From Vibrio sp. Of7-15 (GTDB lineage Bacteria > Pseudomonadota > Gammaproteobacteria > Enterobacterales > Vibrionaceae), in the NCBI RefSeq assembly GCF_022347565.1, contig NZ_JAKRGH010000017.1, positions 1-64,000 of the forward strand: a stretch of DNA of 64,000 nucleotides, given 5' to 3'. The notes below the pieces were generated by a model. That model had not been told where the DNA came from and searched no databases. It saw nothing but the letters and a program-made list of their open reading frames with translations. Position 1 is the stretch's first letter. Every line of letters begins with the position of its first letter. Shown here in pieces: positions 9,593 through 18,711 of this stretch. A program made the position numbers and the translations under genes.

Positions 9593-11365
9593 TTATTCGG
9601 CTGCGCTGCTCGCTTTGCTCAGGCCTGAAGGCAGATTCACGAGAGAAAAATCGACCTTAGGAAATAAGTAGCGGGCTTCGTTGCGAATCTCTTCCGCCAT
9701 CTCCCTTTCTCCAACGCCTTGATAGGCCAAAATCAAGTTCTTATAAAAAGCAGGACGTGGCTTATTGAGAATGATGTCTTTAGACCAGTTAATGTAAGGC
9801 TGAATGTATTCCGGTTTGTTTTGCTGCAAACCGATGGCCAACTGAGTGCTGAAAATATCCCAGTTAAAGCGATCTTCCCACACGACAGGGTTAGTTACCT
9901 GTAAAAGAATATCAGGCTGAGGCGGGCGGCTAGTTTCAAATTTTGTTAAGACCCAATTGGTGTGAAGAACACTTAACATATAGGCTGTTGTGACGATGGG
10001 GATCACTAACGAGCTGACTCGAAACAGCACTTTACTTGGTAAATGAATGGCAACTTTTTTGTATTTTGCACTGAGCTGTTCAATCCAGTACACCAAAATA
10101 ATAAACGTGAACCAGTGTGGCGCAGAGTGGTAAAACGGATACTCAAGTAAACTATGCAGCATGATAGGCGTCAGTAAAGCTAATAGGGCCAAGCGCGAAC
10201 CATTACTTGAATGATGAATACGAATGAAAATATAGCAGCCTGCCAGTATTAATCCGATCACAGGGATCATCCCACCTTCAACGGCCCAGAATAAGAATTC
10301 ATTATGTGGGTGATCCATAGAAGGCAGCCCAGGGTGGTAATTTGGATTCAAGGCGTGTTGTTTGGCGGTATAGAGGGTGTACTCTGCTTCAAACCGACCA
10401 TAACCATACCCGGTATATGGTTTTTCTAATACCATATCTAAGGTTTGAGGGTACGTGAATTGGCGAGCGCTCTCCAAAGTCGTTTTATGTGACAAAAGCT
10501 GCTGAGTACTAGCATTTTTGAGAGAGTGCAGCTGGATCACACTATAGCTCAGTATTAAACCCGTGAGTAAACTGCTTCCCCATAAATAAAATCGCTTCTT
10601 ATTGGTATAGCGCCACATGTAAGGGGAAATGAGTGCTATTGTAATGAATGCTGATAACCAGCCTGTGCGAGAAGCTAAAACAACTAACAAAGGGATAAGG
10701 ATGATGGGTGTAATGAAAAGAATGAAAGTTGCGATTTTATTGTTATCGTATTTTACCGATTGTCTTGCCAGTAAGTAGCTTGAAAGCACTAACCCTGTGG
10801 TTAAAAAGCTAGCCATGACATTGGGTTGCTGGAAAATACCATAAGGGCGGTTCGCAAATGTGTTATAGCCAAATGGATTATTCGGCTCTAACAGTAAATA
10901 TTGCACATAGCCAAAGCTTGCTTCAATTAAGGTGGCGATAACAATAAGCCATAATAAAAACTGACGTTGTTTATTGTTAAAGGCAAACTGCTGTAATAAA
11001 ACGAAAAAAAGAAAACCAGCCCACACGCCTGTTAGTCGACTAAGGACTAATTCAGGCTGTGCATCAGCATAAAAGATAGGGACTGTTAATAACAGACAAC
11101 TGCATAATAGAACAAGGGTGAGACGAGTGTATTTGATCGCCCCTTGGTTTGCTGTGTGATAAAGAGCAAAGGCAATGGCAATACTTAACGGTATCCAGCT
11201 TGACGCATTGAAAGATAAATGCAGCCCGGAACCACCAGGGTTAGGTTGGAATACATGCATTGCAACAAGAAATAGGAGAGCAAGGCTAGCTAGAAAGTAG
11301 CGAGTCAGTGGTAAGCCTTGTGTTTTTGCTGCGAGTTGAGTTCCTTGAATATGTAAGATTGCCAT
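9593..11365 (-). CDS. PglL-like O-oligosaccharyltransferase (Wzy_C family)
   Basis: An integral inner-membrane protein of 590 aa with about 12 hydrophobic segments and a soluble TPR-like C-terminal part (about 480-590). The PglL features are visible: NRPYGIFQQPNVMASF at 172-187, and the Wzy_C periplasmic motif DHPHNE at 351-356. In this family that histidine-rich loop catalyses transfer of lipid-linked glycan, here probably to Ser/Thr of periplasmic or secreted proteins. It sits beside uvrA, the position I recall for the V. cholerae PglL. An O-antigen ligase is the main alternative. The ATG has only a distant AAGGA, so the exact start is uncertain. Confidence 0.8.
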   Translation of the reverse strand: MAILHIQGTQLAAKTQGLPLTRYFLASLALLFLVAMHVFQPNPGGSGLHLSFNASSWIPLSIAIAFALYHTANQGAIKYTRLTLVLLCSCLLLTVPIFYADAQPELVLSRLTGVWAGFLFFVLLQQFAFNNKQRQFLLWLIVIATLIEASFGYVQYLLLEPNNPFGYNTFANRPYGIFQQPNVMASFLTTGLVLSSYLLARQSVKYDNNKIATFILFITPIILIPLLVVLASRTGWLSAFITIALISPYMWRYTNKKRFYLWGSSLLTGLILSYSVIQLHSLKNASTQQLLSHKTTLESARQFTYPQTLDMVLEKPYTGYGYGRFEAEYTLYTAKQHALNPNYHPGLPSMDHPHNEFLFWAVEGGMIPVIGLILAGCYIFIRIHHSSNGSRLALLALLTPIMLHSLLEYPFYHSAPHWFTFIILVYWIEQLSAKYKKVAIHLPSKVLFRVSSLVIPIVTTAYMLSVLHTNWVLTKFETSRPPQPDILLQVTNPVVWEDRFNWDIFSTQLAIGLQQNKPEYIQPYINWSKDIILNKPRPAFYKNLILAYQGVGEREMAEEIRNEARYLFPKVDFSLVNLPSGLSKASSAAE

Positions 11366-11393
11366 AATGATGAAACAAAATTCCTTGTGGTCG

Positions 11394-11423
11394 AAAAAAG
11401 CCAGCGTTGCTGCTGGCTTTTTT
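11394..11423 (-). terminator. intrinsic terminator after uvrA
   Basis: AAAGCCAGC / GCTGGCTTT has a 6-nt loop and A/T runs on both sides. On the minus strand it lies 30 nt beyond the uvrA stop and before the pglL-like gene. Confidence 0.9.
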
Positions 11424-11453
11424 AGATAAGCTGAATTAACTGCAATGGAGATA

Positions 11454-14279
11454 TTATTTCAGCATCGGTTTTAAGAATCTAGCTGTATGTGAGCCTTCCA
11501 CAAGGGCGACTTGCTCTGGTGTGCCTTGAGCGATAATTTCACCACCACCTTGGCCACCTTCTGGGCCCAGATCGACAATCCAATCGGCGGTTTTCACAAC
11601 ATCCAGGTTGTGTTCGATGACAACAATGGTGTTACCATGATCACGTAAGCGGTGAAGTACTGTTAATAGCAATTGAATATCATGGAAATGTAGCCCTGTC
11701 GTCGGCTCATCCAGAATGTACAATGTCTTACCTGTGTCTCGCTTGGAAAGCTCACGAGCCAGTTTGACACGCTGTGCTTCACCACCAGATAAAGTTGTCG
11801 CTGCTTGCCCCAATCGAATGTACGATAAACCAACGTCCATCAGTGTTTGTAGTTTTCTGGCAATAACGGGAACCGGATCAAAAAACTCTCGTGCATCTTC
11901 CACGGTCATTTCTAATACTTCATCGATGGTTTTGCCTTTATAACGGATCTCTAAGGTTTCTCGGTTATATCGCTTACCAGCACAAGAGTCACAAGGAACG
12001 TAGACGTCGGGTAAGAAATGCATTTCGACCTTGATCACACCATCACCCTGGCAAGCTTCACAACGCCCCCCACGCACATTAAAGCTGAATCGTCCCACTT
12101 TGTAGCCGCGTGAACGAGACTCTTGTGTACCAGCAAAAAGCTCACGGATAGGCGTGAAAATACCAGTGTAGGTAGCAGGGTTAGAGCGAGGGGTTCGGCC
12201 TATTGGACTTTGATCAATGTCGATCACCTTATCAAAGTGCTCTAGTCCCTGTATTTTTTTATAAGGTGATGGTTCTACCGTGGTTGCTCCGTTTAATTGT
12301 GTGTGAGCAATTTTGAAAAAGGTGTCATTGATTAACGTTGACTTTCCTGATCCCGAAACACCAGTAATACAAGTAAAGAGGCCAACTGGTAATTCAAAGG
12401 TCACATCTTTTAGGTTATTACCAGTCGCACCTGTGAGTGTCACGGTTTTATTTGGATCTCTTTCTACGCGATGAGCCGGCACTTCGATGGATTTTGTGCC
12501 ATTTAAATATTGTCCGGTTAATGATTCTGGTGTGGCAATAATTTCTTCAAACGTTCCTTCTGCAATTACGTCACCGCCATGCACGCCTGCCCCTGGGCCA
12601 ATATCAATAATATGATCCGCCGCACGAATAGCATCTTCATCATGCTCTACAACAAGAACGGTATTACCTAAATCTCGAAGATGATTCAGCGTTTTTAATA
12701 ACCTTTCATTATCACGCTGGTGGAGGCCAATGGAAGGTTCATCCAGTACATACATGACACCAACAAGGCCAGCGCCTATTTGACTTGCAAGACGGATACG
12801 TTGAGCTTCACCGCCTGATAAGGTTTCGGCACTGCGAGAAAGGCTTAAGTAGTTAAGACCAACGTTAATCAAAAAGTGCAGGCGATCATTAATCTCTTTC
12901 ATGATCTTTTCTGCAATTTGAGCTCGTTGTCCCGTGAGTGTGAGGGCCTGGAAAAAATCCATCGCCTCACTAATACTCATTTCACTGATTGCAGGTAAGG
13001 TTGTGTTATTGACAAAAACACTACGAGCTTCAAGGCGTAAGCGAGAGCCATCACAGCTAGCACAAGATTTCGTTGATACGAATTTGGCAAGATCTTCACG
13101 AACTGAGTTCGATTCAGTTTCGCGATAGCGTCGTTCCATGTTATTCAAGATGCCTTCAAAAGGGTGGCGTTTTACTCGAATATCACCGCGATCATTAATG
13201 TATTTAAACTCTATGTCAGTACGTCCAGAACCTTTTAAAATGATATTTTGAATTTTTTTAGGCAGTGATTTGAACGGAGTATCAATGTCAAAATCATAGT
13301 GCTCAGAGAGAGATTTCAACATTTGAAAGTAATAGAAATTTTTCTGATCCCAACCTCGAATAGCTCCGTCTTTTAAACTTAATGTACTGTCCGTTATAAC
13401 ACGGTTTTGATCAAAATATTGCTGTACTCCCAAACCATCACAGGTGCCACAAGCACCAGCTGGGTTGTTAAATGAAAATAAGCGAGGCTCCAGCTCTTGC
13501 ATGCTGTAACCACAGTGAGGACACGCAAAGTTAGCCGAAAAAACAAGAGGCTCTTTGTCTGACTCATCCATCCAGCTAACAACGGCAATACCACCAGACA
13601 GCTCTAAACAAGTTTCAAAAGACTCGGCTAAGCGCTGTTTTAGATCATCACGGACTTTAAAGCGATCCACCACGACTTCAATCGTATGCTTTTTATGAAG
13701 TTCAAGTTCTGGTGGATCGGAAAGATCACACACCTCACCATCAATACGGGCGCGAATAAATCCTTGTGCCGCTAGATTCTCTAAGGTTTTAACATGCTCG
13801 CCTTTGCGCTCTTTGATAATAGGAGCAAGTAAAAATAGCTTAGAACCTTGTGGTAGCTCTAATACTTTGTCGACCATTTGGGTTACTGTTTGGGCGGTTA
13901 GCTCAACGTGATGCTCTGGGCAACGAGGCTCGCCGACACGCGCGTATAGCAATCGTAGGTAATCATACACTTCTGTAATCGTACCAACGGTGGAGCGAGG
14001 GTTGTGAGAGGTGGATTTCTGCTCAATAGAAATGGCTGGGGATAACCCTTCAATATGATCAACGTCAGGCTTTTCCATTAACGACAGGAATTGGCGAGCA
14101 TAGGCGGATAAGGATTCCACGTACCTACGTTGGCCTTCTGCATAAAGGGTATCAAAAGCAAGAGAAGACTTGCCTGAGCCTGATAGGCCCGTGATAACGA
14201 TTAATTTATCACGGGGCATGGTTAAATTGATATTTTTCAGGTTATGGGTACGAGCCCCTCTTACTTCGATCTTATCCAT
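11454..14279 (-). CDS. uvrA: excinuclease ABC subunit A
   Basis: UvrA is the damage-recognition ATPase of UvrABC nucleotide excision repair. It is 941 aa (E. coli 940). It has two ABC ATPase modules: Walker [10 protein letters not shown] at 31-39, a second GVSGSGKST near 640, and two LSGGEAQR signatures. It also has two CxxC...CxxC zinc modules (CPHCGY...CGTCDG, and CEACQG...CDSCAG). The start is the ATG of [14 protein letters not shown], which is the conserved family N-terminus. A further upstream in-frame start would add 18 unconserved residues. A candidate LexA box lies 72 nt upstream, and the gene ends at its own terminator. Confidence 0.97.
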   Translation of the reverse strand: MDKIEVRGARTHNLKNINLTMPRDKLIVITGLSGSGKSSLAFDTLYAEGQRRYVESLSAYARQFLSLMEKPDVDHIEGLSPAISIEQKSTSHNPRSTVGTITEVYDYLRLLYARVGEPRCPEHHVELTAQTVTQMVDKVLELPQGSKLFLLAPIIKERKGEHVKTLENLAAQGFIRARIDGEVCDLSDPPELELHKKHTIEVVVDRFKVRDDLKQRLAESFETCLELSGGIAVVSWMDESDKEPLVFSANFACPHCGYSMQELEPRLFSFNNPAGACGTCDGLGVQQYFDQNRVITDSTLSLKDGAIRGWDQKNFYYFQMLKSLSEHYDFDIDTPFKSLPKKIQNIILKGSGRTDIEFKYINDRGDIRVKRHPFEGILNNMERRYRETESNSVREDLAKFVSTKSCASCDGSRLRLEARSVFVNNTTLPAISEMSISEAMDFFQALTLTGQRAQIAEKIMKEINDRLHFLINVGLNYLSLSRSAETLSGGEAQRIRLASQIGAGLVGVMYVLDEPSIGLHQRDNERLLKTLNHLRDLGNTVLVVEHDEDAIRAADHIIDIGPGAGVHGGDVIAEGTFEEIIATPESLTGQYLNGTKSIEVPAHRVERDPNKTVTLTGATGNNLKDVTFELPVGLFTCITGVSGSGKSTLINDTFFKIAHTQLNGATTVEPSPYKKIQGLEHFDKVIDIDQSPIGRTPRSNPATYTGIFTPIRELFAGTQESRSRGYKVGRFSFNVRGGRCEACQGDGVIKVEMHFLPDVYVPCDSCAGKRYNRETLEIRYKGKTIDEVLEMTVEDAREFFDPVPVIARKLQTLMDVGLSYIRLGQAATTLSGGEAQRVKLARELSKRDTGKTLYILDEPTTGLHFHDIQLLLTVLHRLRDHGNTIVVIEHNLDVVKTADWIVDLGPEGGQGGGEIIAQGTPEQVALVEGSHTARFLKPMLK

Positions 14280-14350
14280 TGCCAATTCTTTTTCATTGAG
14301 GTTGTGGTCAGTAAGTATTGCATAGAGCCCCAAAACAGAAAAGGGAACTA

Positions 14351-14366
14351 CTGGATAAAATTACAG
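14351..14366 (-). promoter_or_regulatory. candidate LexA (SOS) box upstream of uvrA
   Basis: The 16-bp CTGGATAAAATTACAG fits the CTG-N10-CAG form of gamma-proteobacterial LexA boxes with an AT-rich centre. It departs from CTGT-N8-ACAG at one half-site base. It abuts the stop codon of the upstream membrane-protein gene and precedes uvrA, a classical SOS gene. Confidence 0.6.
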
Positions 14367-15740
14367 TTACCTAGGGTGAGGCTCTCTCGGCATATTTTTG
14401 GAGATACCAGCTAAGACTAAAATGAGAATAAAAGTGGCGGCATTGGCCGGTGGTTGCAAATTAAAGTCAACGGAAATGTGGATGAGCATGCCACAAATGG
14501 CCATCAAGCACCCTAAGGCAGTGCCTTTCATTAGATGACTATGACGATTTCGTATCGTCCAAATACATTGATATATGGCTATTAAAATGGCCATGCCAAG
14601 TAACAAAGTTGCGGGTATACCAGACTCCACCATAAACTGAATGTATTCATTATGAGCGTGATCGTAAAAGCCGACGTCAGCATGGCTGTAACTTGGAAAA
14701 ATTGCATAAAAACTACCAGCTCCGGTACCTGTGAGCGGATAATCTTTGATGATGTCTAGGCTCCATATCACCACTTGATCGCGAGACTCTTCCTGCAGTG
14801 ATGTTTCAACAATTCGCTGTTTGACTTTATCAAGGCCAAATAAAGCACCAACAATAAAAGTATCTATCGCTAGTACACTGATGATTAACACTGTGAGAGC
14901 TCTAGGCCTATGTTTATAGAAGAGGAGAGCAGCGATGCCCCCAATGATCGTCGCGCTAAAAAAGGCGGTATTACCCATCCGAGAGCGAGTCATGACTAGC
15001 CCGATGACCATAATGATCAAACATAAACGAATGAGCATTTTTGTACTTAGGATAGCTATTAACCAGCGCTTAATTCGTACTTGCCAGCTGCCAGACTCTG
15101 TAGTGTTAAGCTCACTGATAATTAGACCTATTCCCATAGTAAGCACTAACATCAAATAATTAGCTAAATGGTTTTTATAAACAAATGACCCTGTCGCTAT
15201 CTTTTTTTCGTCAAAAGAAAAAACAGGACTGATTTTGGTATCGAGTAATACCAATACAGCACCATAAAACGCTTGGATCATGGCACTGATCACAAGAGCA
15301 ATAATGACAGCTTTGATGCGTTTGCTACTTGTGATCATGAGTACGCAATTAAGGGCCAGTAAGGCGTAGCTTATTCCCTTTAGAAGAGCAATAAAGCTGT
15401 GCTCATTGTCTAACGAGATAGAGCCTTGCTCATACCCAAGGCTGCGATATATTTCGGCGGTTTGTGGTGACAGGTAATCCAAAATGGAGAGAGGAAATAC
15501 AACCGTTTGTAATAATGTCCAAGCCTGAAAAAGAAAAAGAGCACTAAGAAGCCACTTGATATATTTGATTTGGGCCCAAGGAAGGTTGCCTTTGTAGTAG
15601 GCAATTAAGACAAGTGTTTGTATAGCGAGCCATATCTCCATTATGGACCATGCCCATGCTCGGTTACTGGCTAAAGGAATTGGGAGCCAAATAAGCAGTA
15701 TGAGCAAGCTAAAAAAACAGGCGCGTTCGATCTGGCGCAT
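14367..15740 (-). CDS. Wzy_C-family membrane protein (O-antigen ligase/polymerase-like)
   Basis: A multi-spanning inner-membrane protein of 457 aa with about 12 hydrophobic helices. A large periplasmic loop near the C-terminal third holds DHAHNEYIQFMVESG, the Wzy_C signature that the PglL-like protein at 9593-11365 also has. The family joins or polymerises undecaprenol-linked glycans. It has its own upstream terminator boundary (15770-15803) and lies 17 kb from the EPS operon, which has a different Wzy. It may therefore be a ligase, a second polymerase or another oligosaccharyltransferase. Its end abuts the uvrA LexA box. Confidence 0.75.
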   Translation of the reverse strand: MRQIERACFFSLLILLIWLPIPLASNRAWAWSIMEIWLAIQTLVLIAYYKGNLPWAQIKYIKWLLSALFLFQAWTLLQTVVFPLSILDYLSPQTAEIYRSLGYEQGSISLDNEHSFIALLKGISYALLALNCVLMITSSKRIKAVIIALVISAMIQAFYGAVLVLLDTKISPVFSFDEKKIATGSFVYKNHLANYLMLVLTMGIGLIISELNTTESGSWQVRIKRWLIAILSTKMLIRLCLIIMVIGLVMTRSRMGNTAFFSATIIGGIAALLFYKHRPRALTVLIISVLAIDTFIVGALFGLDKVKQRIVETSLQEESRDQVVIWSLDIIKDYPLTGTGAGSFYAIFPSYSHADVGFYDHAHNEYIQFMVESGIPATLLLGMAILIAIYQCIWTIRNRHSHLMKGTALGCLMAICGMLIHISVDFNLQPPANAATFILILVLAGISKNMPREPHPR

Positions 15741-15769
15741 AAAGTACCTGTAAGTTATATGACAGAAAT

Positions 15770-15803
15770 AAAAACAAGAAAGCCCAAGAAAACTCGGGCT
15801 TTA
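15770..15803 (-). terminator. intrinsic terminator after the 15-residue-repeat protein gene
   Basis: On the minus strand AAAGCCCGAG-TTTT-CTTGGGCTTT forms a 10-bp stem with one G-U pair and is followed by a T-rich tail (CTTGTTTTTATTT). It lies 27 nt beyond the stop at 15830. Confidence 0.85.
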
Positions 15804-15829
15804 CGAATACATTGGATTAAAAGATTTTA

Positions 15830-16630
15830 TTAGCTTGGGGATACACCACTACCACCACCACCAGTGCCGCCAGCTGGTGCCGCTGGTGCACTGATCGAAG
15901 GAATCACAGCTGCTGGGACCGTTGAGGTACCTGCCGCTGTTGCTTCTGCAATTTGAGTCGGGTCAATACCGGATAAAATTGCCGCCGTTGTAATGACTTC
16001 ATTGGGAATTTCTTGTTCACGAGCTGCTTGAGCGATGCTTTCTGCTTGCTCTGGCGCTAATGAGAGTACTAACCCTAACACTTCTTCGCTGCTTGCAGGA
16101 TCCGAAATTAAAGTGGCTTTTAAAATGGACGCGGCTTGCTCTGGTGCCTGAGTCACTGCAGCTGTAACGATCTCTGTGACTTGTTCAGGCTGCATTTTCA
16201 TCGCAGACGTTACAATATTGCCAGCTTGTTCTGGTTGTTTTTGTACTGCGGTAGCAACAATTTGGCTTGTATATTCAGGGGCGATAGCCGTTGCGGAAAC
16301 GACAGTTGCTATCGTTCGTGGGGGCGGCACAGACATTGCCGCAGCCACTATATTACTGGCTTCCTCTGGAGAGGTTGCAAGGGCGTGGGCGATAATAGCT
16401 TGATATTGCTCAGGAGATTGAGTTACAAGCTGTTTTACTGTCTCAGCCACCAGTGTTGGGGAGCTGGTAACTGCCTTGCTAATGATTTGTTGTATGGATA
16501 ATGAAGAGTTTGATACTAATTTAGTAATGGTATTCATTTCACTGTCATTAAGCGGTGAAACTTGTGCTTCTGCGTAAACATTTCCCGATAAAGCCAGTAT
16601 AAGTAGTGTGGCTGCAGTGTATCCTTTCAT
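15830..16630 (-). CDS. secreted protein of ten tandem 15-residue helical repeats with Ala/Ser/Pro-rich tail
   Basis: I do not recognise this 266-aa protein. A signal peptide is evident, with cleavage near NVYA-EAQ at residue 20. Residues 50-199 divide without gaps into ten 15-residue units. The consensus is hydrophobic-x-x-A-x-x-x-x-P-E-Q-A-x-x-I, with Pro fixed at unit position 9 in most copies (for example VATAVQKQPEQAGNI and VTAAVTQAPEQAASI). This predicts a regular stack of short helices. Residues 227-266 are low-complexity Ala/Ser/Pro/Gly ending in GGTGGGGSGVSPS. It lies between the VanZ-like and Wzy_C genes, followed by its own terminator. Function unknown; a periplasmic or surface structural role is my inference. 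Confidence 0.8.
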   Translation of the reverse strand: MKGYTAATLLILALSGNVYAEAQVSPLNDSEMNTITKLVSNSSLSIQQIISKAVTSSPTLVAETVKQLVTQSPEQYQAIIAHALATSPEEASNIVAAAMSVPPPRTIATVVSATAIAPEYTSQIVATAVQKQPEQAGNIVTSAMKMQPEQVTEIVTAAVTQAPEQAASILKATLISDPASSEEVLGLVLSLAPEQAESIAQAAREQEIPNEVITTAAILSGIDPTQIAEATAAGTSTVPAAVIPSISAPAAPAGGTGGGGSGVSPS

Positions 16631-16766
16631 AAGGCTGCGCTCCTAAAAGTATCAAAGTGATCTGTAGTTTAAAAAATATGCATTTAGTAACAAGAGAAGG
16701 AAGGGAAAAACCAACTTTTTTCATACTAAAGGGGCAAGAAGCAACAGCTCGGAATGGTGAGTATTC

Positions 16767-17174
16767 TTACTTTTTTGCTAGTTTTTTATAAATGGTTACA
16801 GTGATATAACTCAATGTTGTACCGAATAAAATTCCAGACCAATTTGCCCCCATATCTAACCAAGAAAATTGTCTTGTGGGAAGGAAGTACTGAGCTCCCT
16901 CATCAAGAGTTACCAGTAATAATAAAAGTAGTGTGATCCTGTTAATAATAGATCGTGGTGTGTAATTTAATTGGTTAGGGATAATCCAGAAAGAGAAATA
17001 AGAGATGAGTAAGCTGAGAACAAAATGCAACATTTGATCTCCACCTGCATGGTGTTCCAGTGTTAAAAGCTGTGTTGTGAATAGCCCCAAGCTTTTGGCT
17101 ATCGATGCAAATACAGAAAATATGATAACGAAAATAAAGAGGGTACAGAGTAAATAATGGCTTCGCTTTTTCAT
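16767..17174 (-). CDS. VanZ-like small membrane protein
   Basis: A 135-aa inner-membrane protein with about four hydrophobic segments (near 8-28, 48-66, 78-92 and 110-130). It also has the VanZ-type acidic/histidine pattern GGDQMLHFVLS, then LDEGAQYFLPTRQFSWLDMGAN. VanZ-like proteins recur in bacterial polysaccharide loci but their biochemical role is mostly unknown. The start codon overlaps the stop of the upstream VpsP-like gene by 4 nt (ATGA), so the two are translationally coupled in a galU operon. Confidence 0.75.
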   Translation of the reverse strand: MKKRSHYLLCTLFIFVIIFSVFASIAKSLGLFTTQLLTLEHHAGGDQMLHFVLSLLISYFSFWIIPNQLNYTPRSIINRITLLLLLLVTLDEGAQYFLPTRQFSWLDMGANWSGILFGTTLSYITVTIYKKLAKK

Positions 17175-17839
17175 AAAAGGTTATTGCATGCGTGGAGGGT
17201 AATGTTATTAAAGTGGAGTAAATTGCACGCTCGCTGCTTTGCTGGGGAGCGAGTAATGATATTCTCCACCTCTGCACGATACTTCGAAGAAGTAGAATGC
17301 TGTAGTAAAATACGAGCCACTTTAATTTGCTGGGGTGAATGTAGTTGAGTCCAATTAGCTAGCCCTATTTCTAAGTAGGCTTCGGATGAATAGGGGCTAT
17401 GAGGCCCAAATTGTTCAGCGTGTTGAAGGTAGGTGTTTATTTGATTCGAACCGAGTTGTTTCTGCCACGCATATCGCGCCAGTTGTGAATAGCTTTGTGA
17501 CCATATAGGTCTATTTTGTAATGCTTGTGACTCAAAGTTGATAGAGTGGGTCAATAGCTCAGGATCTTGGTGTAAAAAGCTCAACCAAGCATAGTGAGAA
17601 GCTGCTAAAGAAAGGTAATAAGGGTGGTTAGGCTGTATTTCTAACAAGGCATCGATGAGTTTTTCTGAATTTTGTATTTCTTCTTCAGAAGGGGGGGAGA
17701 TTGTGCCTTGTTCTTTCCACCGAATTTGGGTTTGTTCTATTGCACTGCCGTATAAGCTCGCTGCACCAAATGATGCAGCGAAATAAATCAGGGCAATGGA
17801 AGTAGCAGCGAGTAAGAGTGCTGGTACTTTATTGATCAT
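17171..17839 (-). CDS. membrane-anchored TPR-like protein, VpsP-like
   Basis: A 222-aa protein with one N-terminal membrane helix (about 7-30) and a helical body with TPR-like spacing (for example HPYYLSLAASHYAWLSFLHQD, then SYSQLARYAWQKQLG). It resembles the VpsP-type proteins of Vibrio polysaccharide loci; this is recognition by general character, not a demonstrated match. It starts 5 nt after the galU stop and overlaps the VanZ-like gene, so galU, this gene and vanZ form one transcript. A periplasm-facing scaffold role in polysaccharide production is inferred from context only. Confidence 0.6.
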   Translation of the reverse strand: MINKVPALLLAATSIALIYFAASFGAASLYGSAIEQTQIRWKEQGTISPPSEEEIQNSEKLIDALLEIQPNHPYYLSLAASHYAWLSFLHQDPELLTHSINFESQALQNRPIWSQSYSQLARYAWQKQLGSNQINTYLQHAEQFGPHSPYSSEAYLEIGLANWTQLHSPQQIKVARILLQHSTSSKYRAEVENIITRSPAKQRACNLLHFNNITLHACNNLL

Positions 17840-17844
17840 ATTAC

Positions 17845-18711
17845 TTATTTTTTACCTGTGGCTTTTTTAGCTAACTCTGAGCTTTTATCTTTTAAGTAGA
17901 GGTTCTCAAAGCAGTAATTTGTTGCTTCAATGTAGCCTTCGACACTACCACAATCAAAGCGTTTTCCTTTAAACTTATACGCGAGAACACAGCCAGTTTG
18001 GGCTTGTTTTAATAACGCATCGGTAATTTGAATTTCCCCACCCTTACCAGGTTCTGTTTTTTCAATGAGTTCAAAGATATCTGGGGTTAGAATGTAGCGG
18101 CCAATAATCGCAAGATTACTTGGTGCTGTGCCCGGCTCTGGCTTTTCGATCATGTTGTCAACGCGGAATAGATCATCTTTGATCATTTCTCCTGAGATAA
18201 CGCCATATTTATGTGTTTCATCTTCAGGTACTTCCTCTACTGCAACGATTGAACAGCGAAATTGCTTGTAAAGAGCCACCATTTGTTCAAGAACGCCTTT
18301 GTCTTCATTGACGCACAGATCATCGGCAAGCACGACAGCAAATGGTTCATCACCAACAAGCTCACGTCCTGTCAAAATAGCGTGGCCAAGCCCCTTCATT
18401 TCGCGCTGGCGGATGTAGGTAAAGTTGGCGGAGTCGATAATACTACGGATATCCACTAACAACTCTTCTTTGTTCGTTCCGCTGATTTGGTGTTCTAGTT
18501 CGTAGTTTTTATCAAAATGATCCATCAAGGAATGTTTGCCACGACCTGTAACAATGCACATGCCGTCCATACCTGCATTTATAGCTTCTTCAACACCATA
18601 TTCGATTAATGGTTTATTCACTACTGGCATCATTTCTTTGGGCATGGATTTGGTTGCGGGTAGGAAACGTGTTCCGTAGCCAGCAGCCGGAAAAAGGCAT
18701 TTTTTGATCAT
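17845..18711 (-). CDS. galU: UTP-glucose-1-phosphate uridylyltransferase
   Basis: GalU makes UDP-glucose from UTP and glucose-1-phosphate, the donor for LPS core, exopolysaccharide and galactose metabolism. It is 288 aa. It has the N-terminal nucleotide-binding LFPAAGYGTRFLPATKS and the KEMMPVVNKPLI segment. Mid-protein are the metal and sugar sites VVLADDLC and KGGEIQITDA, and near the C-terminus KRFDCGSVEGYIEAT. The ATG has AGGATG 6 nt upstream. It heads a three-gene operon with the VpsP-like and VanZ-like genes and feeds the polysaccharide genes on both sides. Confidence 0.96.
   Translation of the reverse strand: MIKKCLFPAAGYGTRFLPATKSMPKEMMPVVNKPLIEYGVEEAINAGMDGMCIVTGRGKHSLMDHFDKNYELEHQISGTNKEELLVDIRSIIDSANFTYIRQREMKGLGHAILTGRELVGDEPFAVVLADDLCVNEDKGVLEQMVALYKQFRCSIVAVEEVPEDETHKYGVISGEMIKDDLFRVDNMIEKPEPGTAPSNLAIIGRYILTPDIFELIEKTEPGKGGEIQITDALLKQAQTGCVLAYKFKGKRFDCGSVEGYIEATNYCFENLYLKDKSSELAKKATGKK

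Noticed and set aside
16136-16501. Long open frame on the plus strand opposite the 15-residue-repeat gene
   Set aside because: It follows the repeat period of the real minus-strand gene, has an implausible Cys/Arg/His-rich composition and no ribosome-binding site.
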